Below are positions 26,061-35,849 of a stretch of DNA of 64,000 nucleotides, piece after piece. The DNA lies in assembly GCF_900110275.1 (NCBI RefSeq), contig NZ_FODC01000001.1, positions 1,527,198 through 1,591,197 of the forward strand, written 5' to 3'. The translations under genes were made by a program, and so were the position numbers. The notes beneath the pieces are model-generated. The model had not been told where the DNA came from and did no database searches. It saw only the letters and a program-made list of their open reading frames with translations. Source of the stretch: Duganella sp. CF517. Its GTDB lineage: Bacteria; Pseudomonadota; Gammaproteobacteria; Burkholderiales; Burkholderiaceae_D. Every line of letters begins with the position of its first letter. Positions within the stretch are counted from its first letter, which is position 1.

Positions 26061-29000
26061 TCAACAAAAATCGCGGCTGATCGTCGGCAACCGTCCCAGC
26101 AGGTGGGACATGTCGACCAGCCGCTTGGCCACCAGGTGGCGCACGATGCCCTCCTGCTGCCAGACGCCATACACGCCCAGCAGCGGCGCGCCCAAGACCT
26201 CGCGGCGCTGCTCCTCGACCAGCTTGGGCCAGACGATGACGTTGACGTTGCCGGTCTCGTCCTCGATGGTGAGGAACAGCACGCCCTTGGCCGTGCCGGG
26301 CCGCTGCCGCACCGTCACCATGCCGCAGGCGCGCGCCAGCATGCCGTTGGTGTAGGTGTTCAAGGTGGCCGCCGGCAGGAAGCGGTGCTCCAGCAGCTTG
26401 GCGCGCAGCAGCGCCAGCGGATGGCGCCCCAACGTCAGGCCGTGCGAACGGTAGTCGCCGAGGATTTCCTCGCCCTCGGTCGGCGGCGTCAACACCGGCG
26501 CCGCCTCGTCCGGCGTGGTCGGCCGCAGCAGGTCCTTGTCCGGCGTGGCGCCGACCGCCTGCCACAGCGCCTGCCGGCGGTTGCCGGCCAGGTGGACCAG
26601 CGCGTTGCCGGCGGCCAGCACCTGCAGGTCGTGGCGGTCCAGGTCGGCGCGCCGCGCCAGGTCGGCCACGCCGGCGAACGGCGCCTGCGCGCGCGCCGCC
26701 TCGATGCGCTCGGCGGCGCCGTCGCGCATGCCCTTCATCATCGACAGGCCCAGCCGCACCGCCGGCTGGCCCAGCTTTCCCACCGGTTCCTCCAGCGACG
26801 AATCCCAGCCGCTGACGGTGACGTCGATCTCGCGCACCACCACGCCGTGGCGCTTGGCGTCCTGCACCAGTTGCGACGGGCTGTAGAAGCCCATCGGCTG
26901 GCTGTTGAGCAGCGCGCACAGGAAGGCGGCCGGTTCGTGGCATTTGAGCCAGGAGCTGGCATAGGTCAACAGCGCGAAACTGGCCGCGTGCGATTCGGGA
27001 AAGCCGTATTCGCCGAAGCCCTGGATCTGGCGGAAGATCGATTCGGCGAACTCGGGATCGTAGCCGCGCTCGGTCATGCCGTCGACGATGCGGGCGTGGT
27101 ATCGATCGACGCCGCCCTTGCGCTTCCAGGCCGCCATTGCGCGCCGCAACTGGTCGGCCTCGCCTTCGCTGAAGCCGGCGGCGATGACGGCGATCTGCAT
27201 CACCTGCTCCTGGAAGATCGGCACGCCCAGGGTGCGGCCCAGCGCCTCCTCCAGTCCGGCCGGGTACTCAACCAGGCGCGGGTCCTGGCGCCGCTGCAAA
27301 TACGGATGCACCATGCCGCCCTGGATCGGCCCGGGACGCACCAGCGCCACCTCGACCACCAGATCGTAGAATTTATTTGGCCGCAGCCTCGGCAGCATGC
27401 TCATCTGCGCGCGCGACTCGATCTGGAACACGCCGATGGTGTCGGCCTGGCACATCATCGCGTAGGTGGCCTTGTCCTCGGCCGGAATGTCCTGCATGCG
27501 GAACGGCGCGCCACGCCGTTCGGCCACCATGTCGAGGGCGCGCCGCAGCGCCGACAGCATGCCCAGCGCCAGCACGTCGACCTTCATCAGGCCGAGCTCC
27601 TCGAGGTCGTCCTTGTCCCACTGGATCACGCAGCGCCCCTCCATCGTGGCCGCCTCGATCGGCACCAGCCGCGACAACTTCTCGTGCGAGATGACGAAGC
27701 CGCCCGGATGCTGCGACAGGTGGCGCGGAAAGCCCAGCAGCATCATCGCCAGCGAGGCCCATTGCTGCGCCAGTTGCGAGTCCGGATCGAGCCCGCACTC
27801 GGCCAGCCGTCCGACCAGGTCATGCCGGCTGTCGAACCAGTGGTGCGCCTTGGCCACCTTCTCGACGATGGCCAGGTCGACGCCGAGCGCCTTGCCGCTG
27901 TCGCGCAGCGCGCTCTTGGGCCGGTAGCTGATGACGACGGCGGCCAGCGCGGCGCGGTCGGCGCCGTATTTTTTATAGATGTACTGGATCACCTCCTCGC
28001 GCCGCTGGTGCTCGAAATCGACGTCGATGTCGGGCGGCTCGTTGCGCTCGCGGGAAATGAACCGCCCGGTCAGCATGTTGCTGCGCTCGGGGTCGACCTC
28101 GGTCACGCCGAGGCAGAAACAGACCACCGAATTGGCCGCCGAGCCGCGCCCCTGGCACAGGATGCCCTGGCCGCGGGCGAACCGCACGATGTCGTAGACG
28201 GTCAGGAAATATGGTTCGTATTCGAGCTCGGCGATCAGCTTCAGTTCCTTCTCGATCTGGCCGCGCACCTTGTCCGACACCCCCGCCGGGAAGCGCCGCG
28301 CCGCGCCGCCGTAGGTTTCCTGGCGCAGGTAGCTGGCCGGCGTGTGGCCGGCCGGCACCAGCTCGCGCGGATACTCGTAGCGCAGCTCGGTCAGCTTGAA
28401 GGTGCATTCCTGCATGATGCGCAACGTCTCGAACAGCGCCGCCGGCGGATACAGGTTGGCCAGCCGCAGGCGCGGGCGCAGATGCTGCTCGGCGTTCTGC
28501 GCCAGCGCATAGCCGCACTCGCCGACCGGCTTACCCACCCGCACCGCCGTCAGGGTGTCGTGCAGCGGCTTGCGCGAGCGCACGTGCATGCGCACGTCGC
28601 CCAGCGCCACCACCGACATGCCGTGCTGCAACGCCACCTCGTCGATGCTGAGGCGGTGCGCCTCGTCGAAGGCGCGCTGCAGCAGGTTCAGCCCCATCCA
28701 CGCGCGCCCGGGAAAGGTCGCCTCCATCCACGCCGCCTGCGCGTGCAACCGGTCGACGTCGCCGGGCTGGTGCGCCGGATAGTGCGGCAGCAGTATCATC
28801 AGGCAATCCGGCAAACCCTTTAAATGCGCATAGGCCGGCGCCGGCGCGGCCAGGTCGGCCGGCGTGAGCAGGTAGCTGCCCTTGGCGACGCGGTTGCGGG
28901 CGATCGTGATCAGCTCGCACAAATTGCCGTAGCCCTCGCGGTTCCTGGCCAGCGCGATCAGCGACAACGCGGCGGTCCCGTCCGGGTTCTTCAGGTGGAA

Positions 29001-29246
29001 GTGGCTGCCGATGACCAACGGCAAGCCGGCCTCCTTGGCCGCCGCGTGCGCGCGCACCACGCCGGCCAGCGAACACTCGTCGGTGATGGCCAGCCCCGCA
29101 TAATCGAGCTCGACGGCGCGCGCGACCAGCTCCTCGGGCCGCGACGCGCCCTGCAGGAAAGAGAAGTTGCTCATGCAGAACAGCTCGGCGTAGGCCGGCA
29201 GTCCCTGTGACGAGGGTGGCGATGTTGGGATAAGTGGCGGGCTCAT
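26061..29246 (-). CDS. dnaE2: Error-prone DNA polymerase DnaE2 (ImuC)
   Basis: 1061-residue C-family polymerase, the catalytic member of the ImuA-ImuB-DnaE2 translesion system that produces most damage-induced mutations in bacteria lacking Pol V. N-terminal PHP domain (YAELFCMSNFSFLQGASRPEEL; LAITDECSLAGVVRA), palm catalytic aspartates in PPDIDVDFEHQRREEV, fingers/thumb, helix-hairpin-helix and a C-terminal OB fold (TNGMLARACGMVTVRQRPGTA, quoted only as TNGMLARACGMV). Length is normal for DnaE2 and below that of DnaE1. A consensus LexA box lies 8-24 bp upstream of the ATG. Its usual partners imuA-imuB are not adjacent but at 52.2-54.3 kb, also behind a LexA box. Confidence 0.96.
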   Translation of the reverse strand: MSPPLIPTSPPSSQGLPAYAELFCMSNFSFLQGASRPEELVARAVELDYAGLAITDECSLAGVVRAHAAAKEAGLPLVIGSHFHLKNPDGTAALSLIALARNREGYGNLCELITIARNRVAKGSYLLTPADLAAPAPAYAHLKGLPDCLMILLPHYPAHQPGDVDRLHAQAAWMEATFPGRAWMGLNLLQRAFDEAHRLSIDEVALQHGMSVVALGDVRMHVRSRKPLHDTLTAVRVGKPVGECGYALAQNAEQHLRPRLRLANLYPPAALFETLRIMQECTFKLTELRYEYPRELVPAGHTPASYLRQETYGGAARRFPAGVSDKVRGQIEKELKLIAELEYEPYFLTVYDIVRFARGQGILCQGRGSAANSVVCFCLGVTEVDPERSNMLTGRFISRERNEPPDIDVDFEHQRREEVIQYIYKKYGADRAALAAVVISYRPKSALRDSGKALGVDLAIVEKVAKAHHWFDSRHDLVGRLAECGLDPDSQLAQQWASLAMMLLGFPRHLSQHPGGFVISHEKLSRLVPIEAATMEGRCVIQWDKDDLEELGLMKVDVLALGMLSALRRALDMVAERRGAPFRMQDIPAEDKATYAMMCQADTIGVFQIESRAQMSMLPRLRPNKFYDLVVEVALVRPGPIQGGMVHPYLQRRQDPRLVEYPAGLEEALGRTLGVPIFQEQVMQIAVIAAGFSEGEADQLRRAMAAWKRKGGVDRYHARIVDGMTERGYDPEFAESIFRQIQGFGEYGFPESHAASFALLTYASSWLKCHEPAAFLCALLNSQPMGFYSPSQLVQDAKRHGVVVREIDVTVSGWDSSLEEPVGKLGQPAVRLGLSMMKGMRDGAAERIEAARAQAPFAGVADLARRADLDRHDLQVLAAGNALVHLAGNRRQALWQAVGATPDKDLLRPTTPDEAAPVLTPPTEGEEILGDYRSHGLTLGRHPLALLRAKLLEHRFLPAATLNTYTNGMLARACGMVTVRQRPGTAKGVLFLTIEDETGNVNVIVWPKLVEEQRREVLGAPLLGVYGVWQQEGIVRHLVAKRLVDMSHLLGRLPTISRDFC

Positions 29247-29254
29247 GATTTATA

Positions 29255-29270
29255 CTGTGTTTATGTACAG
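29255..29270. promoter_or_regulatory. LexA (SOS) box of dnaE2
   Basis: TACTGTGTTTATGTACAGTA: CTGT (29255-29258), 8 bp, ACAG (29267-29270), an exact CTGT-N8-ACAG site. It lies in the 59-bp gap between dnaE2 and the divergent PhzF-like gene, so it could repress both. Confidence 0.9.
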
Positions 29271-29305
29271 TATTTTACACCTTAACCTCGCGTTATACTC
29301 AAGTC

Positions 29306-30112
29306 ATGACAATTCATCAATTGCTTTGCTTCGGCACCGTTCCCGGCGGCGGCAACGCCGCCCTCGTGGTCCAACATGATCGTTCCAGCCCCGACCAACG
29401 CCAGCGCTTCGCCCGCGAACGGGCCCTGCCCGCCTGCGTGTTCATCGACACCGCGCCCGACGGCGGGGTGGCGCTGGACTATTACTATCCACATACCCGC
29501 AGTCCGCTGTGCCTGCACGCCACCCTGGCGGCGGCGCAGGTGCTGCTGTCGCCGCAACGCCCGTCACTGCCGGTGCGCACCGCCCTGCGCGGCCAGCCGC
29601 TGACACTGGCGTTGGCCGAAGATGGCGGCGACGTGTTCATCGAACTGGCGCCGCAACCGGTTGAGCAACCGGCGCTCGCCGCCGATCTGCCGGCACGCCT
29701 GCTGGCCGCGCCCGGCCTCGCGCTGGCGTCGACCCCGGCCGTCGCCTCGGTCGGCAGCCTCAAGCTGTTGCTCGAGGTGGCCGACAGCGCCACGCTGCAA
29801 GCGCTGCGCCCGGACCTGCAAGCCATCGCCGCATGGGGCCGCGCGCACGGCGTCAACGGTTGCTACGCGTGGTGCCGCCGGCCCGACGGCGCGCTCGAGG
29901 GCCGCAACTTCAACCACCTTGACCCGGCGCTGGAGGACGCCGCCACCGGCGTGGCCGCCGGCGCCCTCGCCGTCCACCTGGGCGCGGACGTGACCGTGTA
30001 CCAGGGCGCCCACCTCGGCCAGCCATGCCGCATCCGGGCCGCCATCGGCGCCGGCGGCACCCGCGTCCTGGTCGGCGGCGCGGCAGGCCTCGCCACCGGG
30101 GACGGCCGATGA
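29306..30112 (+). CDS. PhzF-family-like protein lacking the usual catalytic glutamate
   Basis: 268 residues with the PhzF (phenazine biosynthesis-like epimerase/isomerase) layout: FGTVPGGGNAALVV corresponds to the F..GNPA.VV opening, PLCLHATLAAAQVLL to the CGHATL segment, and LEDAATGVAAGALAVHL to EDP.TGSA...L. At the position of the PhzF catalytic glutamate (usually SETTF) the sequence is PACVF, so Ala43 replaces it; His71 of HAT and the ED pair are kept. Activity is therefore doubtful or altered. No ribosome-binding site is visible, but TATACT at 29294-29299 would start transcription at or next to the ATG. It overlaps the next gene by 4 nt. Confidence 0.65.
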   Translation: MTIHQLLCFGTVPGGGNAALVVQHDRSSPDQRQRFARERALPACVFIDTAPDGGVALDYYYPHTRSPLCLHATLAAAQVLLSPQRPSLPVRTALRGQPLTLALAEDGGDVFIELAPQPVEQPALAADLPARLLAAPGLALASTPAVASVGSLKLLLEVADSATLQALRPDLQAIAAWGRAHGVNGCYAWCRRPDGALEGRNFNHLDPALEDAATGVAAGALAVHLGADVTVYQGAHLGQPCRIRAAIGAGGTRVLVGGAAGLATGDGR

Positions 30113-30717
30113 GCAAGTCCAGGCGCAAGCGCAAATACAAATACACACTCCTGCACAAGCACATACCCAAGCCCATGCCCATGCGGCAACCGCCGATGTC
30201 GGACAGGGCGCTTTTCGCACGGGCTTTGCTGGTCCTTGCGGCCATCGTGGCCATCATTTATTTATCGTACACGGAAGTCTACCGGCCCCTCGTCGGGGGA
30301 CCGCGACTGAACGAGCAAGCCGAGGGCATCGCCCTTTATGCCACGTTCCGGGGTAAAAAGCCGATGCCGGCGGGGGCGCTGTCGCCTTCCATCCTGACAC
30401 CCGAGTCGCGCGCATGGGCAACCGAGCGCACGCTCAGGCAAATGCCCGATGCATCGGTCAGCCGCATGGTCTACACGCCGCGTAAAAACCGCTTCGACCC
30501 GAACACGCGCCTATACTACGACGCATTCAGACGCCTCGATCCAGAGCCGGACCACGTCCTGAACGAATGGGGCGGGACGATCCAGGTCTTCATCGGCGAA
30601 CAAGGCGTGCTGGTCGCCTACGACGGCGTGCCGCGCCGTCTGTGCGAGCACGATTTCGAGCCGCCGCCGTTCAAGTTCGGCTTCCAGTGCAACGGCAAGT
30701 TCCAGTACAGACATTAA
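30109..30717 (+). CDS. Membrane-anchored protein of unknown function
   Basis: 202 residues. A very basic N-terminus (MSKSRRKRKYKYTLLHKHIP) is followed by one membrane helix (LFARALLVLAAIVAIIYLSY, about residues 35-54) and a roughly 145-residue periplasmic part. That part has regularly spaced aromatics and two cysteines (RRLCEHDF; FGFQCNGKF) that could form a disulfide. ATGA overlap with the PhzF-like gene indicates coupled translation. The start at 30109 is chosen for that overlap; Met26 or Met30 are alternatives nearer the helix. No domain recognised. The gap to 30884 carries the promoter of the next receptor gene. Confidence 0.6.
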   Translation: MSKSRRKRKYKYTLLHKHIPKPMPMRQPPMSDRALFARALLVLAAIVAIIYLSYTEVYRPLVGGPRLNEQAEGIALYATFRGKKPMPAGALSPSILTPESRAWATERTLRQMPDASVSRMVYTPRKNRFDPNTRLYYDAFRRLDPEPDHVLNEWGGTIQVFIGEQGVLVAYDGVPRRLCEHDFEPPPFKFGFQCNGKFQYRH

Positions 30718-30847
30718 TCATATCCGCCCGCCCGACTCCGTAACACTACGTAGCCCGGACGCCCGCGCGGCCCCGGTTGGCGCGCCAAAACAACACTAAA
30801 TAGTGTTTAAACGCAAAATTGGCAGAAAACCCATATCAATATAAATT

Positions 30848-30865
30848 ATTTGAATAGAATCAAAT
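30848..30865. promoter_or_regulatory. Inverted repeat before the TonB receptor
   Basis: ATTTGA-N6-TCAAAT, a perfect 6-bp inverted repeat in AT-rich DNA, ends 20 bp before the start codon and 8 bp before the ribosome-binding site. Its position suits an operator. The regulator is unknown. Confidence 0.4.
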
Positions 30866-30884
30866 TTTTCATGGGAGCCTAAAC

Positions 30885-33287
<2,403 letters not shown>

Positions 33288-33303
33288 TCGGGCCCGCCTA
33301 AAG

Positions 33304-33331
33304 ACGGCGCCCGCGGGCGCCGTTTTTTTTT
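33304..33331 (+). terminator. Intrinsic terminator of the TonB receptor gene
   Basis: ACGGCGCCCGCGGGCGCCGT is a perfect 20-bp palindrome (33304-33323) followed by an uninterrupted T run to 33331. Confidence 0.93.
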
Positions 33332-33430
33332 GCCGCCGCTAATCTGCTTTACGTTTGCTTACATTTCCCTAACGCAATTCAACCCGATCGCCGCCTACAC
33401 TTGCCGTTATTCCAGGCAACGGAGCACGCC

Positions 33431-33904
33431 ATGCGCCACGCGATCGCCCTCATGTTATTCCTTACCTTGCTGCAGGGCGCGCTCGCCTACGCGGCACTGG
33501 GCGGTTCGCCGTCCGACTTCGGCGGCGCGCCCGCCACCACGGCGCGGCGCCTGGCCGCCACCGGCGCCGCCGCGACGGCCGCCGCCGCCGACGCCGTCTA
33601 CACCGTCAGCCAGAGCACCCTCGACAGCGGCACCGTGGTGCGCGAATACAGCGACCCGGCCGGCAGGGTGTTCGCCGTCAGCTGGCGCGGCCCGGTGCTG
33701 CCGGACCTGCGCACGCTGCTCGGCGAGAAATTCGCCGTCATGACCGGCGCCGCCGGCCAGCGCGCCCGCGCCGGCCACTCGCAGCTGGCGCTCGGGCAGT
33801 CGGACGTGGTGCTGGTCTCGAACGGCCACATGCGCTCGTTCGCCGGCCACGCCTGGATCCCCAGCGCGCTGCCGGCCGGCTTCGACACCACCACCATTGA
33901 ATAG
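33431..33904 (+). CDS. DUF2844 domain-containing protein
   Basis: 157-residue exported protein: signal peptide MRHAIALMLFLTLLQGALAYA, then the DUF2844 body with YTVSQSTLDSGTVVREYSDP, GRVFAVSWRGPVLPDL and SNGHMRSFAGHAWIPSALP. DUF2844 proteins have no known function and are regularly encoded next to DUF3443 proteins, as here (9-nt gap). The start at 33431 has GGAG upstream and begins the signal peptide; the longer frame from 33401 does not. The pair is probably an envelope or secretion module. Confidence 0.88.
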   Translation: MRHAIALMLFLTLLQGALAYAALGGSPSDFGGAPATTARRLAATGAAATAAAADAVYTVSQSTLDSGTVVREYSDPAGRVFAVSWRGPVLPDLRTLLGEKFAVMTGAAGQRARAGHSQLALGQSDVVLVSNGHMRSFAGHAWIPSALPAGFDTTTIE

Positions 33905-33913
33905 GATCGCCGC

Positions 33914-35674
33914 ATGACACCAGCAGCGCAGCGCGGCGCCCGCCGCCCGGCGTGGGTCCGCGCCGTCGCTGGCGCCATGCTCGCCGTGGCGCTGGCCGCA
34001 TGCGGCGGCGGCTCCGCGCCGGCCGCCACCGCCACCACGTCTGCAAGCACGGCCGCCATGCCGGACGCGGCGGCCGCCACCCCGGTGGTCAGCATCAGCG
34101 CCACGCCGACCGCCACCACCAGCGGCCAGCTCGTCACCCTGAACTGGAGCGTGAGCAACGCGCCGGCCGCCGGTTGCGCCGCCGCCGGCGCCTGGAGCGG
34201 CGCGCGCGCCGCCAGCGGTTCCGAAACGGTCATCGCCGGCGCCGCCGGCGCGGCCAACTACACGCTCACCTGCGGCGGCGCCAGCGGCACCGCCGCGGTG
34301 GTCGTGAGCACGCCGCCGCCGACGCCCACCACCAACCTGGCGCTGGCGCCGGCCACCGTCACCACGGCGCAAACGTCGGTGCTGAGCTGGTCGTCGGCCA
34401 ACGCCACCGGCTGCATCGCCAGCGGCGCCTGGAGCGGCGCCCGCGCGACCTCCGGCGCGGTGACGATCGCCGCCGCCGGCGCCGGCCACTTCACCTACAG
34501 CCTGACCTGCAGCGGCGACGGCGGCAGCGCCAGCGCCAGCGCCGCGCTGAGCGTGACGGCGGCGCTGTCGAACAGCATCCCCATCAGCGTCGACAGCGGC
34601 CCGGCCGGCGTGGGCGGCGTCATCAACGTCCCCTACGTCGACGTGACGGTGTGCCGGCCCGGCACCGCCACCTGCCAGGTGATCGACCACGTGCTGCTCG
34701 ACACCGGCTCGTACGGCCTGCGCCTGCTGGCGTCGGCGCTCGACACCGGCCTGGCGCTGCCGGCGGTGCCAACCCCGTCGGGCGCCGACGCCGCCGAATG
34801 CGGCAAGTTCATCAGCGGCTACACATGGGGCGCGGTGCGCCGGGCCGACGTCAGGATGGCCGACGAGCTGGCCGCCGGCATCCCGATCCAGGTCGTCGGC
34901 GACGGCGGCGCCGGCTACGCCGCCACCCCCGCCAGCTGCAGCAGCGCCGGCAACAACCTCGGCACCCTGGCCGCGCTGGGCGCCAAAGGCATCCTCGGCG
35001 TCGGCCTGTTCCGGCACGATTGCGGCGACGCCTGCGCGCGGGCGGCCATCGCCGGCGTCTACTACGCCTGCGCCGGCGGCGCCTGCACGGCCAGCGCCAT
35101 GCCGCTCGCCTCGCAGGTCGGCAACCCGGTCGCCGCGTTCGCCGTCAACAACAACGGCGTGCTGGTGAGCCTGCCGGCGGTGGGCACGGCCGGCCTGACG
35201 TCGGTCAGCGGCACGTTGATCTTCGGCGTCAACACGCAGGCCAACAACGGCATCGCCGGCGAGACGGTGTTCAAGACCGACAGCGGCGGCGACTTCCGCA
35301 CCACCTACAAGGGCAAGACATCCGGCTCGAGCTTCATCGACAGCGGCTCGAACGGCTACTTTTTCACCGACGCGACGATCCGCACCTGCTCCGGCGGCGA
35401 CTTCTTCTGCCCGGCCGCGGCGCTGGCGCTGAGCGCGACCACCACCGCCGCCGACGGCAGCGCCAGCGCCACGGTCGCCTTCGACATCGTCAACCTGGTG
35501 CAACTGGCGTCGACGGTCCGGGCCGCGCCGGTCGGCGGCCCCTTGACGGGCGCCGCCGCCGGCGACAGCGACTATTTCGACTGGGGCCTGCCGTTCTTCT
35601 ACGGGCGCCGCGTGTTCGTCGTGCTGGAGGGCGCCACGGTCAACGGCAAGACCGGCCCGCTGTGGGCCTACTAA
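33914..35674 (+). CDS. DUF3443 domain-containing lipoprotein
   Basis: 586 residues. Lipoprotein signal with lipobox LAAC (Cys at about 33), a Thr/Ala-rich spacer, two Ig-like repeats of about 75 residues (each with a WSGARA.SG core and an LTC end), then the DUF3443 domain from about residue 215 (NSIPISVDSGPAG; VPYVDVTVCRPGTATCQ). Inside it are two motifs resembling aspartic-protease active sites: LLDTGSYGLRL (about 270) and FIDSGSNGYFF (about 476). The family is officially of unknown function. It pairs with DUF2844 upstream and ends 8 nt before a family-A palindrome. Outer-membrane or periplasmic anchoring is expected. Confidence 0.87.
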   Translation: MTPAAQRGARRPAWVRAVAGAMLAVALAACGGGSAPAATATTSASTAAMPDAAAATPVVSISATPTATTSGQLVTLNWSVSNAPAAGCAAAGAWSGARAASGSETVIAGAAGAANYTLTCGGASGTAAVVVSTPPPTPTTNLALAPATVTTAQTSVLSWSSANATGCIASGAWSGARATSGAVTIAAAGAGHFTYSLTCSGDGGSASASAALSVTAALSNSIPISVDSGPAGVGGVINVPYVDVTVCRPGTATCQVIDHVLLDTGSYGLRLLASALDTGLALPAVPTPSGADAAECGKFISGYTWGAVRRADVRMADELAAGIPIQVVGDGGAGYAATPASCSSAGNNLGTLAALGAKGILGVGLFRHDCGDACARAAIAGVYYACAGGACTASAMPLASQVGNPVAAFAVNNNGVLVSLPAVGTAGLTSVSGTLIFGVNTQANNGIAGETVFKTDSGGDFRTTYKGKTSGSSFIDSGSNGYFFTDATIRTCSGGDFFCPAAALALSATTTAADGSASATVAFDIVNLVQLASTVRAAPVGGPLTGAAAGDSDYFDWGLPFFYGRRVFVVLEGATVNGKTGPLWAY

Positions 35675-35682
35675 CCCAACAG

Positions 35683-35763
35683 CCGGGGTCAAGTCTGTCA
35701 TTCGGACACGTGCTGATGCATGGTACAGTTGTGTCGGTGTCCGAATGACAGACTTGACCCCGG
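35683..35763. repeat. Interspersed long palindrome (family A), copy 2
   Basis: Perfect 27-bp inverted repeat (35683-35709 and 35737-35763) with a 27-nt loop different from that of copy 1. It begins 8 nt after the DUF3443 stop. The right arm contains ATGACAGACTTGACCCC, which creates an artificial MTDLTP start in frame with the downstream nucleotidase. Confidence 0.9.
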
Positions 35764-35781
35764 TGTTTGACGCATTAACGC

Positions 35782-35799
35782 TTGTCACAGCGCGGTCAT
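35782..35799 (+). promoter_or_regulatory. Putative PhoB box of the cpdB-like gene
   Basis: TTGTCAC (35782-35788), 4-bp spacer AGCG, CGGTCAT (35793-35799). The GTCA cores are 11 bp apart on the coding strand, the PhoB geometry. It lies 51 bp before the start codon of a periplasmic nucleotidase, a typical Pho regulon member. Confidence 0.55.
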
Positions 35800-35849
35800 G
35801 TAGTTTCGTTAAAGTCGCCACCTTGATTTTTATATCTTTTGAGGATGCG

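Noticed and set aside
25065..28823. 1252-codon plus-strand open frame opposite dnaE2
   Set aside because: Rich in Arg, Gln, His and Ala with no domain pattern; it is the antisense shadow of a GC-rich gene.
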